Of a stretch of DNA of 64,000 bases, positions 1 through 8,677 are shown in pieces. Position 1 is the first letter of the stretch, and every line of letters starts with the position of its first letter. A program made the position numbers and the translations under genes. The notes under the pieces are model-generated. The model made no database searches and was not told the origin of the DNA. It worked only from the letters and a program-made list of their open reading frames with translations. Origin of the DNA: Candidatus Woesearchaeota archaeon (GTDB lineage: Archaea; Nanobdellota; Nanobdellia; SCGC-AAA011-G17; ARS1403); assembly GCA_016188065.1 (NCBI GenBank), contig JACPIN010000010.1, forward strand, positions 1 through 64,000, given 5' to 3'.

Positions 1-1221
1 AGACATAATTGTCTCTTTAATCCTTATTCCTTTCTCATTCCATAAAGAGCTTATCTTTCTCTGCACTACTGGTTCCCTTAATGCTCTCTCTGCTTTGTTA
101 CTTGTCATATCTATTTCAGGATGCAATAGACAAGTAAACCAGTGCTCTAGTTCATTCTCTAATTTCTCTGCAAGTTTCCTTAAGTCTTTATTTGCTTTAC
201 AACCTGAAATAAAGAATTGCATTTTACGAATGCAATTCTTGTAAAAATTCTCTCTCAATTCTCTTGGTTCATTCAAGCAGGATTTTATCTGCTGGAATAA
301 TTTGCATAATCCTTCATACACTACTCTTGCCTGTCCTTCACATTTCTCAGCATACCACTTAGCTTCTCTCAAGAGATGCGCCCAGCATCTTTGGATTATT
401 TTTACAACTTGATTGTAAGGTGTCCAGCCATCACAAGTTACCTTTCCATTGTAATTTCCTAATGCTTCTTTAATTGGCTCTTGCCCCCTACTTTTCCTAA
501 TGAGAAAAAGTACTGAAGTTAAGGATGCAAAAACCCATAACCAGAAACTCTTTCCCCGCACTTTTAGTCCTGTTTCATCTGCAACTACTTGCTTGGACTT
601 TCTTATCTCTTCTTTAATTGCATTATAAACTGCTTGCAGTTTATCAGCTACTCTTCTTGTCACGTCGAGAACCGTAGCTGGAGTTAAATGCAATCCATAT
701 TGTCTGTTTAATGTTCTTGCTATTTTTCTGTGTGGCAATCTATCTTCATATTTCATCAAAGCTATTTGTGCCTGCAAATTAGGTCCTAGTATTCCTTCAC
801 TTGGCAATCCAGGATGGGAAGGAATTACTTCTGCATTGCAATGAGCGCAGAAGTAATGTGGGATAGTGAATTGCGTTATGATTAATGGTTGTGGATAGGG
901 TATATCCTCTATGATTTTCTTCTTAACACTTCTTGGTCTTCCTAATTGCTTGTTGCAATTAGGACATGAAACAAGTTTGAGTTCCTCAAACTTGTTTGGT
1001 TCTGGAGTCGGTCTTGTAGTTCCTTCATGACCTTTGGGTGCTCCCACTCCATTGCCAGATCTTTCTCTCTTGGGATATTTTCTCTGCTGGGAAGGAGGAG
1101 TATGTGCATTCTCATATGCAAGAATTCTTTTCTCTAATTTAGAAATCCTCTCTTCAAACTTACGCTGCATCTCTTCAAAAAAAGGTTTGCAATTTTCACA
1201 TATTTCATTGGGGGTTTCCAT
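1..1221 (-). CDS. IS66-like DDE transposase, 3' end beyond window
   Basis: The minus strand is open from the ATG at 1221 to the window edge (about 407 codons, no stop), so the C-terminus is cut off. The protein has a short coiled coil, a basic Pro/Arg-rich stretch, and a zinc-finger pair (CPNC and CAHC). A DDE catalytic core follows, with VADETGLKV, then CDGW and CWAHLLREAKW, and a final NKAERALRE box carrying the Glu. This order is that of the IS66 family, which moves DNA by cut-and-paste. No accessory TnpA/TnpB genes are visible. The coding DNA is full of perfect hairpins (for example 212-240, 824-857, 941-963, 970-996). The insertion has broken the gene at 1258-1467. The family call is by motif memory, not a search. 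Confidence 0.85.
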   Translation of the reverse strand, partial: METPNEICENCKPFFEEMQRKFEERISKLEKRILAYENAHTPPSQQRKYPKRERSGNGVGAPKGHEGTTRPTPEPNKFEELKLVSCPNCNKQLGRPRSVKKKIIEDIPYPQPLIITQFTIPHYFCAHCNAEVIPSHPGLPSEGILGPNLQAQIALMKYEDRLPHRKIARTLNRQYGLHLTPATVLDVTRRVADKLQAVYNAIKEEIRKSKQVVADETGLKVRGKSFWLWVFASLTSVLFLIRKSRGQEPIKEALGNYNGKVTCDGWTPYNQVVKIIQRCWAHLLREAKWYAEKCEGQARVVYEGLCKLFQQIKSCLNEPRELRENFYKNCIRKMQFFISGCKANKDLRKLAEKLENELEHWFTCLLHPEIDMTSNKAERALREPVVQRKISSLWNEKGIRIKETIMS

Positions 1222-1244
1222 TCGTTTCTCACTCCAACCCCCAA
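1208..1244. promoter_or_regulatory. Hairpin around the transposase start codon
   Basis: A perfect 9-bp inverted repeat (TTGGGGGTT / AACCCCCAA) spans 1208-1244, with the ATG (1219-1221) and its upstream GGAG inside the 19-base loop. Folding in mRNA read from outside would constrain translation initiation, as is known for several insertion sequences. It may equally be part of the element's end. Confidence 0.5.
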
Positions 1245-1257
1245 GAATTAATAGTTA

Positions 1258-1467
1258 GAACTACTATTTGTTATTTTCGGTCAGCTAAACGGATACTTCT
1301 ATGACGACGGTATAGAGGCGGTAGTAAATGAAAGGACAGTAGAAAATATGACTATATATCATGCAATATTAGTGGACGAAAAACGAAAACAACTTATTAT
1401 GTTTAACTATAGAAAAGAGGAAACACAAGTAGGGGGATACACTTCACCAGATGAACGACTAGGATGA
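1258..1467 (+). pseudogene. 3' remnant of a gene cut by the IS66-like insertion
   Basis: A reading frame of about 69 codons, without a start, begins just after in-frame stops next to the transposase element and ends in TGA at 1465-1467. Its amino-acid composition is protein-like (for example GYFYDDGIEAVVNERTVENM and a TSPDERLG end) with charged, mixed residues. It ends three bases before the DP2 stop codon, so it is convergent with DP2. The 5' part would lie across the element, left of this window. I do not recognise the family. Confidence 0.5.
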
Positions 1468-1469
1468 AG

Positions 1470-4400
1470 TTAAGTTTTTATTTCATGAAACCATTTTCCT
1501 AGCCCCATCTGCTTCTCCTTATCCTGCAAGAAGATACTTTCAATCATGTCTCTGGTCAGTTCAAGTGTTTGCCTTAAATAAACAGGCAGCGCATATTTCT
1601 CAACCAAGCTCATGGCCGGCTCCATATATTTTACGATGCTTCCTTCGGCGATAGTGAAAATTATTCTTCCATAGCACTTGCTGCAAACTCCTGCAAGCGG
1701 GACTCTTCTGAATTTCATATTGCAGTCAACGCATCTAAACTGTTGTTGGCTAAATTTCCTCAGATTGCCTCGAATGTCCCTCATAAAGTGCCTCTCAATT
1801 ACAAGTCTTGCAACATCATTCTCATCGACGGCCCTTATCTTCTCGGCCAGTTTCATCTGTCCTAATACCTTCTCCTGCATAGTCGGTAATTTCTTATAGC
1901 TACTGCATAGCACCCCTGCATTTATATCGCTGACACTATGTGTATAGCCATAGTCCTCATATTGCTTCTCAGTTCCAAGTCGTTTGTTAAGCTGCGGAAT
2001 GTTTATCTCCCATGGATCCTTAAACTTCTCAGCAGCCTCGTAAAATTCTAGAGGATATCTCCAAGAAACATCCATGTCAAATACCATATCATCAACTTCT
2101 GCAGGTATCAATTTGGTTGTCAGGACCAGAGGGGCATCCTGCCTCGCACCCCTATGTCCAGGCAGTAACCTTCTTGAAAAATTAAGCAGGGCATCCATCA
2201 ATAAAACAACGCAGGCCTCGTCACCATCGGCATCTCTCCTCATAATACTGTGCAGCAATGGGTGTGCTAAAAGTCCTTGAAGTTTGCTAAATCCAATTAT
2301 CCTACAAACAACGCCGGCAGAAGTATGCGGGCTCATTGCAAGCACTAAATGGCCGATGAGATCATTTTTATCTTTTAAACAATAAAATTTTTCAAGCCCA
2401 TAAAACTTTTCTAATAAGCTGTCTGCAAACCTGCTGACTCTAAAAAGAACTTCATCCGCACCATCCTCAGCACAGTCTACACAGCCAGGAAGGATAATGT
2501 CCTGCGGCATTATTTCAATTACCTGATTATCATCGATAATCTCATTCCCATTAACATCGGTTTCATATCCAAGATGCTTGAGTTTCTCAAGGGTAATGCC
2601 TATCTCTCTCGGCTTGAAATGGGTAATGCACATTTCAGTCATATCATACCTAGTTGTTCCATCCCTATTAACATAAACATCTTCGGTTGCTCTCAAAATA
2701 CCTTTGGCAAGATGTTCTGGAGCATGTCCGGAATTACTCGTGCCTTTGACGCCTTTGATCAAATCAGGATAGTTTCTCAGGCCTAATTTATTTAAGAGAT
2801 TCCTGAAATGTTCTTGCACATCGAGCCTCATGCTTTTATACTCTTTCAACACTCCATGCCTTTCACACTTATCCTGAAGATAGTCCTGCTTGCACCCCTC
2901 GCAATACCACTTTTTAACGGCCTTGTTCCAGCACCTATCGCATACAGGATAAATGCTGTCTTTGTCACATCTCACACAGAAATAAATGCTAAACTCTGAT
3001 TTTATGTATCCCTTTTCTAATGCTGCTTGCAAGCTCCTCATCTTTCCCCCTTGCTCGCCAACAGGGAAGAGACAATGTGGATTTCCAATTAGCTTTCTCA
3101 TCTTTCCTTTTTCTGGTCTTCCCATTCTCGCTCCGATGAAAAAACCGCTTTTATCTCTTTGTTTCACAACACCAATCTCATTAATTATCTCTAAAACCGT
3201 TTTGTTTCCATCGATAGAGATTTCTTTCAGTTTATTCTCATCGTCCAAAAATCCAAGGCTTGCAGCTAGGCCATAGGCATCATCTTTTTCAATCACAATA
3301 TGCTCATTAGAAACAACCGCATGTGGCAGTCCGATCATCTCCAAAATATTTTTAGGATCGTCAACAAGCATCTCTTTTTCAAATGGCAAAATTATTTTCT
3401 CTATCCCATTATTATTATTTTTAACCGCCATCTTTTCAAATAGCCAGCGGGCAAACATTGAGAATTCTTCGGCATTTATATCATTCCAATGATAAGTATA
3501 CCTGGGATGTAAAGGGATCCCAAGTTTCATTGAGAGATTCACCGCATCCTCTCCGCGAATGTTCAAGTCGCCTCTAAACAAATTTTTAAGCACGTCTTTT
3601 TCTATTCCAAATTCAGAACTTAGCTCGACAATTCCCTTCCCTTTAATCGCATTTTCAAATTCGAGCAGCCACCATTCTTCGCAATATCCGGGCTTCACTA
3701 ATTTATGCCCCCGATTAAAAAAATCCCCGTAATTAATTAAAATATCTCCAAGAAATAATATCTCCTCGACGTCTTTAGAAAGATTTCTGGCTTTATCTTC
3801 AGTATCGAGAAACATCACGCTGCCGTCGATTAATTTGACAATGGGCCCTTCTATGCTGTCGCACACACTAAGCGTGCTGGATTTGCCAGGCCTCTCCATT
3901 TTAAGTTGAGTGCCATTTGCAATAAAGCAGTCAAGCGCAACCATCGTAGCCGGGTGCAAAGAAGTAGAGCTCAATCCATTAACCCTGCTTCGCCCATACC
4001 TCAATCTCAATCCCCCTTTCCTCATTGGAAATCCAAGGATGGGTCTGCCGGCAACAAGGTCTTTCAAGTAGTTATAATCGGGAAGGACTTCTCCGCTGCT
4101 GCTTTTCTCTCCCTTGCTTCTGATTTTTTTCTGCAAATCGACAAAGTCACCAAGCCATTTCCAGTCTTTCATCTCAAAATCCTTGCACCAGCCGCTAAAT
4201 CGTTTCCAGAATTTCCCTCCTTTTTGCGTAAGCCCTTCTGCAATCACCAAGCAAATCCCATTGCTCAGATAATTGCTCGAAAATCTGTCAAGGTCTTTGT
4301 AGTTGCTCACTTCAACACTCTCGCTCGCATCACCGCATATTTGCACCGGCAAGTGCTTTATCATGAACTCTATTTCTTGCTCGCTTGGAAAATATTGTAA

Positions 4401-5021
4401 ATTTGTAACACGCTCATGAAAATCTCTGACTTCCATCAGGTATCTCTTCACTTCAATTTCTTCTGGATCGTATTCAGCATATCCCATTTTTCTCCTTACA
4501 TAATCGCATAAAGCAACAAACACGCAAGTAGCGGTAGTTCCAGCACTCCTTATCGGTCCGGAAAAAAATAAGGCAAAATATTCCCCGTTTCCATTTCTTC
4601 TTTTCCTCAGCTCAAGTCTGACAAATCCTTCAAGTGGGGAAGCAACAACACCGACGGTAATGTATGCAAGCCCTACCCTCAAGCCGACCTCCATCGCTTC
4701 TAATTTATCTTTAAATTTGCAAAATTTTTCCATTGCAATCTCTTCTGCAACAATAAAAGCGACTCTCCAATCCTGCATTCCAAACTCTTTTTCAAGCTCC
4801 TGCAGTCTTCCTACAACACCACTTCCTTTTATCTGTGGAGCAGCAGTTCCTATTAGCCCCTCTACTCTCTCTGCCATATTTTCGGCAAGAACAATTTCAA
4901 CGTCGTCAACAGGATCAAATCCCCTTCCTCTCGCTATCTTCGCATATCCATAAGCTCTGCTAATCTCCTTGTCAAGAATTCCAAAATAATTCAAGATCTG
5001 GTGGCTAGCTTTCATCTCCAA
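1470..5021 (-). CDS. polC: DNA polymerase D large (catalytic) subunit DP2
   Basis: This 1183-residue protein is the catalytic subunit of the archaeal replicative polymerase PolD. It carries the N-terminal SGPIRSAGTT region, a cysteine cluster in the middle (CVRC...CDRC...CEGC), the catalytic loop DADGDE near residue 930, and a C-terminal zinc ribbon (CVDC...CSKC) that contacts DP1 and PCNA. Length is normal and there is no intein, although this gene carries one in several archaea. The loop reads RRDADGD where many species have NADFDGD; both Asp are kept. The gene overlaps DP1 by 17 bases and lies last in the cdc6-DP1-DP2 operon. Confidence 0.97.
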   Translation of the reverse strand: MEMKASHQILNYFGILDKEISRAYGYAKIARGRGFDPVDDVEIVLAENMAERVEGLIGTAAPQIKGSGVVGRLQELEKEFGMQDWRVAFIVAEEIAMEKFCKFKDKLEAMEVGLRVGLAYITVGVVASPLEGFVRLELRKRRNGNGEYFALFFSGPIRSAGTTATCVFVALCDYVRRKMGYAEYDPEEIEVKRYLMEVRDFHERVTNLQYFPSEQEIEFMIKHLPVQICGDASESVEVSNYKDLDRFSSNYLSNGICLVIAEGLTQKGGKFWKRFSGWCKDFEMKDWKWLGDFVDLQKKIRSKGEKSSSGEVLPDYNYLKDLVAGRPILGFPMRKGGLRLRYGRSRVNGLSSTSLHPATMVALDCFIANGTQLKMERPGKSSTLSVCDSIEGPIVKLIDGSVMFLDTEDKARNLSKDVEEILFLGDILINYGDFFNRGHKLVKPGYCEEWWLLEFENAIKGKGIVELSSEFGIEKDVLKNLFRGDLNIRGEDAVNLSMKLGIPLHPRYTYHWNDINAEEFSMFARWLFEKMAVKNNNNGIEKIILPFEKEMLVDDPKNILEMIGLPHAVVSNEHIVIEKDDAYGLAASLGFLDDENKLKEISIDGNKTVLEIINEIGVVKQRDKSGFFIGARMGRPEKGKMRKLIGNPHCLFPVGEQGGKMRSLQAALEKGYIKSEFSIYFCVRCDKDSIYPVCDRCWNKAVKKWYCEGCKQDYLQDKCERHGVLKEYKSMRLDVQEHFRNLLNKLGLRNYPDLIKGVKGTSNSGHAPEHLAKGILRATEDVYVNRDGTTRYDMTEMCITHFKPREIGITLEKLKHLGYETDVNGNEIIDDNQVIEIMPQDIILPGCVDCAEDGADEVLFRVSRFADSLLEKFYGLEKFYCLKDKNDLIGHLVLAMSPHTSAGVVCRIIGFSKLQGLLAHPLLHSIMRRDADGDEACVVLLMDALLNFSRRLLPGHRGARQDAPLVLTTKLIPAEVDDMVFDMDVSWRYPLEFYEAAEKFKDPWEINIPQLNKRLGTEKQYEDYGYTHSVSDINAGVLCSSYKKLPTMQEKVLGQMKLAEKIRAVDENDVARLVIERHFMRDIRGNLRKFSQQQFRCVDCNMKFRRVPLAGVCSKCYGRIIFTIAEGSIVKYMEPAMSLVEKYALPVYLRQTLELTRDMIESIFLQDKEKQMGLGKWFHEIKT

Positions 5022-6594
5022 AATAAAGTATTTTAGTCTCCATGGTATGTAAGTTTACAACAATCGCTCTTGAAGGCTCTGGCTCGATTCCCCTCTTCTC
5101 TTGATAGTCGCTCTGAGGAAACCAGCACCCGCAGTTTAGCATCATGATATTGTTATAGCTTGCAACAGTGCATCTGTGAATATGCCCGGAGATAAAAAAA
5201 TCGGGAATTTTGCTAATCACTAAATTATCCCTGCTGTTTGCAAGATAAGAAGTTGAAGTATGGGTTGGTGCTAGGTGCCTTTTTTTTAGCAGCAGTTTCA
5301 TTATAAGGTCAGCCCTAGTAACTCCTCCTTTTAATCTTATGTCGTCGACAACATCAGCATAATAAGTGAAGCTTCCACCATGATAAATCAAAACATCGAA
5401 TCCGGGAAAATCCTTGGTTGCTCCAATCGTTACAAGAGAAGGATTGCTCACAGAAAAAAGATTCTCTCTATCGAGTAAATCTCCAAGGTGGTCTCTGCCA
5501 AGCACAGGTTGTGGCTCATCAAGTCTCACCGCATCATGATTTCCAGCACATATAATTATACTTATCCCCTTAGGTATTTTATCGACGAGTTCAGAAAATT
5601 TCCTATACTGCTCACGATAATCCTTTATCTTTAAATCATTCTCCTGGCCAGGATAAATCCCCACACCCTCTATCAAGTCCCCGACAATAAATAAATATTT
5701 TACTTTGGCTGCAATCTGGTTTTGAGTCTCGTCGTTATTTCCACAGTTGAGCCAATCAAGAAAGCGGTGAAAATCTGCCTCCAAAAAATTCTTGCTCCCT
5801 ACATGCAGGTCAGATATAAAAACAGCATATTCTTCAACATGGCTCTTCTTCAGTTCTTTTGTCAGGGGAATATCTGGGAAGAAAATCTTGTCGGCAAATA
5901 AGAATCCATTGCTTATATTTCCCGTAACCCCTATGACCTCGTCCAAAACAATCTCCTTGGCAATCTCTTTCATCTCAGTTTTATTTTTATTTATCAGGAC
6001 TTTTATTCTTCCGCTCAGATCTTCCAGCTCGAGCAGCAGGTTATCATTTTTCGTTACTCTCTTATTGTCAACCAATCCCACAAGCGCAATTTTTTCATTG
6101 TTTTTATTTATCACCCTGCTGATAGAAACCGCTTCTCTCAATTCAGTTCTATTGCACAAAATTTCTCTAAGAGCCTTATATCGATTATTAAATAAGGCAA
6201 CAAAGTCTTCCACACCTGTTTTTTTCGGCTTCTCGTTGTAAGATTGCAATACTGCCACGCTTCCATTTACATCTTCCTGTTCAAGAGGGTTTTCTGTACC
6301 GACGCCATTGCCGTCGATTTCAGTTTTTCTCTCGAAAATCACGTCGAGGAAGGAAGTATATTCCTCATCGGCACCGCTCTTTTCAAATGAAACTCTTGCT
6401 TCATCAAAGCTAATCCAGTTAAGCTCTTTGCTTCTGCCCTCTTCAAGATACTTTACTAATTCTTTATTTATCACAACTAAATCCTTGTTCAAGAAATTGA
6501 TAATTTTTCCGTCATCAATAGAATCAATATCGTCAAGTAGCTCCGGGCTAATCAAAAAGCCATTGTCAGCAAAATAGCTAACAGTTTTCTTCAT
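5005..6594 (-). CDS. polB: DNA polymerase D small (exonuclease) subunit DP1
   Basis: The 529-residue protein is the 3'-5' proofreading subunit of PolD. An N-terminal helical part is followed by an OB fold (about residues 150-240) and a calcineurin-like phosphoesterase domain with all metal motifs: DLHVGS, GDLIEG, AGNHD, YHGG and SGHIHR. Start and stop overlap its operon partners: ATGA with the upstream cdc6 stop and 17 bases with DP2. This suggests translational coupling so that initiator, proofreader and polymerase are made together. The symbol polB is the archaeal convention for DP1 and is not the family-B polymerase found at 55463. Confidence 0.97.
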   Translation of the reverse strand: MKKTVSYFADNGFLISPELLDDIDSIDDGKIINFLNKDLVVINKELVKYLEEGRSKELNWISFDEARVSFEKSGADEEYTSFLDVIFERKTEIDGNGVGTENPLEQEDVNGSVAVLQSYNEKPKKTGVEDFVALFNNRYKALREILCNRTELREAVSISRVINKNNEKIALVGLVDNKRVTKNDNLLLELEDLSGRIKVLINKNKTEMKEIAKEIVLDEVIGVTGNISNGFLFADKIFFPDIPLTKELKKSHVEEYAVFISDLHVGSKNFLEADFHRFLDWLNCGNNDETQNQIAAKVKYLFIVGDLIEGVGIYPGQENDLKIKDYREQYRKFSELVDKIPKGISIIICAGNHDAVRLDEPQPVLGRDHLGDLLDRENLFSVSNPSLVTIGATKDFPGFDVLIYHGGSFTYYADVVDDIRLKGGVTRADLIMKLLLKKRHLAPTHTSTSYLANSRDNLVISKIPDFFISGHIHRCTVASYNNIMMLNCGCWFPQSDYQEKRGIEPEPSRAIVVNLHTMETKILYFGDES

Positions 6595-7796
6595 ATTCCC
6601 AAGCTTCCCTCCAAATTCTTCTTTAGCTCCTCGATAGAGCTATCAGGTATGGCGAGAGATATCTCTCTTGTTCTTCCATATCTCCCCTTGCTTATCACTC
6701 TCGCATTGATTATCCCGAGCATATCCAGCTCCGCAATTATATCGCTGACTCTTCTCTGTGTCAATGGCTTTAGCCCGCACAACTTGCAGTTATCCTTATA
6801 CACCCCATATGCATCTCCAGTAAACACTTTATCCTCAGGATCAAGGTTAAAGATACTATACAGGACTATTTGTCCTTGTTTCGGCTGGGTCTTAACCATA
6901 TCAACAATTCTATCCCTCTCAATTTTCTCTTCCGCCTCATCCAAGTTGCCGACATTAACTTTATTTTTATTTTTTCTTTCAGCAATCTCGCCAGCAACTC
7001 TAATCAGCTCCAGCGCTCTTCTTGCATCTCCGTGCTCTCTTGCAGCATATGCAGCGCACTTCTCTATAACCCCCTCTTCTATAACCCCCTTCTTAAACGC
7101 AAGCTCGACTCTTTCTTTCAAGATATCCTGCAGCTGCAATGCATTATAAGGTGGAAAAACCAACTCCTCCTCGCTCAAGCTGCTCTTAACTCTCGGATCT
7201 AGATTATCAGCAAACACAAGATCATTGCTTATCCCAATAAAAGAAATCTCCGCTTTCTTCAATTCGGAGTTTATCCTTGTGAGATTATACAATATCCCAT
7301 CGCCAGTCTTGCTTACTAGCTGGTCTATCTCGTCAAGAATCAATACAACAATTTTGTCCTCCTCATCAATCTTTTCCAAAAAAAGCCTATAGACTTCATC
7401 AGTAGGCAATCCAGTTGCAGGAACTTTTGCTCCAAAGTTATTTGCAAGCTGTGCCATCATCCTATATTCAGTATCAGCAACCTTTTTCATCTTACAATTC
7501 AGATACATAATCTCTAAGCTGATGTTTTTCTTCCTCGCAGTCTTCATGAGCTGGTCTGCAACATACTGGCTAACAACTGTCTTGCCAGTCCCTGTTCTTC
7601 CATACAAAAATATATTACTCGGCTTCTCCATTCTTAAAGCAGGAGCAAGAATGCCTGCAATTTGCTGTACCTGTTCATCTCTATGTGGTATAGTCTCAGG
7701 AGTATAATTCCCTTGTAATGCTTTTTTATTCATAAACAGAGGATCCTTCTTCATATAATTCTCAAAGAAACCACTTAATTGTTTAGGCCTGTTCAT
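6591..7796 (-). CDS. cdc6: Orc1/Cdc6 replication initiator
   Basis: An AAA+ origin-binding ATPase with Walker A (GRTGTGKT), Walker B (LILDEID), sensor regions and a C-terminal winged helix (LTQRRVSDIIAEL). I start it at the ATG at 7796 (MNRPKQL, 401 residues), not at 7838. A TATA box at 7816-7828 lies the usual 26 bases upstream of 7796, which indicates a leaderless mRNA, and the extra 14 residues would overlap that promoter. It is the first gene of the cdc6-DP1-DP2 operon and sits next to a long AT-rich gap, the usual place for an archaeal origin. Confidence 0.95.
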   Translation of the reverse strand: MNRPKQLSGFFENYMKKDPLFMNKKALQGNYTPETIPHRDEQVQQIAGILAPALRMEKPSNIFLYGRTGTGKTVVSQYVADQLMKTARKKNISLEIMYLNCKMKKVADTEYRMMAQLANNFGAKVPATGLPTDEVYRLFLEKIDEEDKIVVLILDEIDQLVSKTGDGILYNLTRINSELKKAEISFIGISNDLVFADNLDPRVKSSLSEEELVFPPYNALQLQDILKERVELAFKKGVIEEGVIEKCAAYAAREHGDARRALELIRVAGEIAERKNKNKVNVGNLDEAEEKIERDRIVDMVKTQPKQGQIVLYSIFNLDPEDKVFTGDAYGVYKDNCKLCGLKPLTQRRVSDIIAELDMLGIINARVISKGRYGRTREISLAIPDSSIEELKKNLEGSLGI

Positions 7797-7815
7797 GATA
7801 AAAGGGAGAATTAAC

Positions 7816-7828
7816 TTATATATAAAAA
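7816..7828 (-). promoter_or_regulatory. TATA box of the cdc6-DP1-DP2 operon
   Basis: On the minus strand TTTTTATATATAA lies with its centre about 26 bases before the ATG at 7796. This is the spacing expected for a leaderless archaeal transcript and sets the start of cdc6. Confidence 0.7.
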
Positions 7829-7838
7829 ATACTTCCAT

Positions 7839-8332
7839 AGGAAGTTACCCTCCCACCTTTATTGCATTTGCAACTCATATAAACTAAATTTAAGCATCCT
7901 TAACTAAATAATCACTGAAAAAAGGGAACTGTTTTCATTAAACAACCAAGCAGTCATAACACTATAAGATATATATTAAATAAAATATAACAAATAATAT
8001 ATATTATAAACAACAGAAATTCTTAAAAACTAAAATAAAAATATCGTCGATAAACAATTTTTCATAAAACCAAACTATAATAAAAATATTTTAGAAATAA
8101 TAAAATTATATAATCAAAAAAAGTAAAAATCTCTAATTTGTCATTTCCTTAAGACAAAACAAGGACAAATTACAATAAAATAGGCTTAAAACAAAGAATT
8201 TTAATGATTATTCTGGAGTGGAAATCATGGTGTGAGAGGGTAGTAAAATTTAAAGATAGGGCAAAATCCAATTTCTATAACAATATTTCTAAATAAGAAA
8301 AATTTATAAACAAACTCTAATTATAAGAGGGA
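7839..8332. other. AT-rich gap beside cdc6, candidate replication origin
   Basis: About 490 bases without a gene, extremely AT-rich between 7975 and 8130. A 9-bp inverted repeat (TAATTTGTC at 8134-8142 and GACAAATTA at 8164-8172) surrounds further GACAAA-like words. GGAGTGGAAATCATGG at 8215-8230 loosely resembles the archaeal mini-ORB core (CCASTGGAAAC). Genes diverge from the gap: cdc6 to the left, the PRC-barrel gene and lonB to the right. The promoter of the latter (AATTTATAAA near 8298-8308) is at the right edge. The origin role is inferred from position and composition; only one weak ORB-like site was seen. Confidence 0.4.
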
Positions 8333-8596
8333 ATGCCAGATGATGACAAGAGATACTCAAAGCAGCTATTAGGGAAAACAGTAGTAAGCAAGACAGGAAA
8401 AAGATTTGGAGAAGTTGCAGACATTGTATTTGAAGCCAAGACAGGAGAGCTAATTCAAATTATTCTTAAAAACCCGACTTCATACACCCGCGAGCTAGAG
8501 TTAGAATCCTCAAAAGCAGGAGAGCTTTTAATTCCGTTTTCGGCAGTCATAGCACTTGGTGACTTCGTAGTACTAGCTGAAGAAGACATTATCTAA
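8333..8596 (+). CDS. PRC-barrel domain protein
   Basis: An 87-residue protein with the PRC-barrel pattern: LLGKTVVSKTGKRFGEVADI opening, an acidic loop, IPFSAVIALGDFVVL closing. Short stand-alone PRC-barrels are common in archaea and are thought to be adaptor or RNA-linked proteins; the partner is not known. A TATA-like box about 28 bases upstream supports a near-leaderless start. It lies between the candidate origin and lonB, but separate promoters and an 80-base gap argue against one operon. Confidence 0.8.
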   Translation: MPDDDKRYSKQLLGKTVVSKTGKRFGEVADIVFEAKTGELIQIILKNPTSYTRELELESSKAGELLIPFSAVIALGDFVVLAEEDII

Positions 8597-8677
8597 TCAA
8601 TAAGTTTTAAAAACTTCTTTTACATCTTTAATGGTGGTAAAACTTAAAATCTCTTAAAAAAAGGTGATTCTGAAAAA

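Noticed and set aside
3906..4400. A 164-codon plus-strand frame inside DP2
   Set aside because: It is fully antisense to a highly conserved region of DP2, has no promoter or ribosome site, and its translation is low-complexity and not protein-like.
7797..7838. Longer Cdc6 start at 7838
   Set aside because: The extra 14 residues would overlap the TATA box that fits the ATG at 7796, and they are hydrophobic, unlike any Cdc6 N-terminus.
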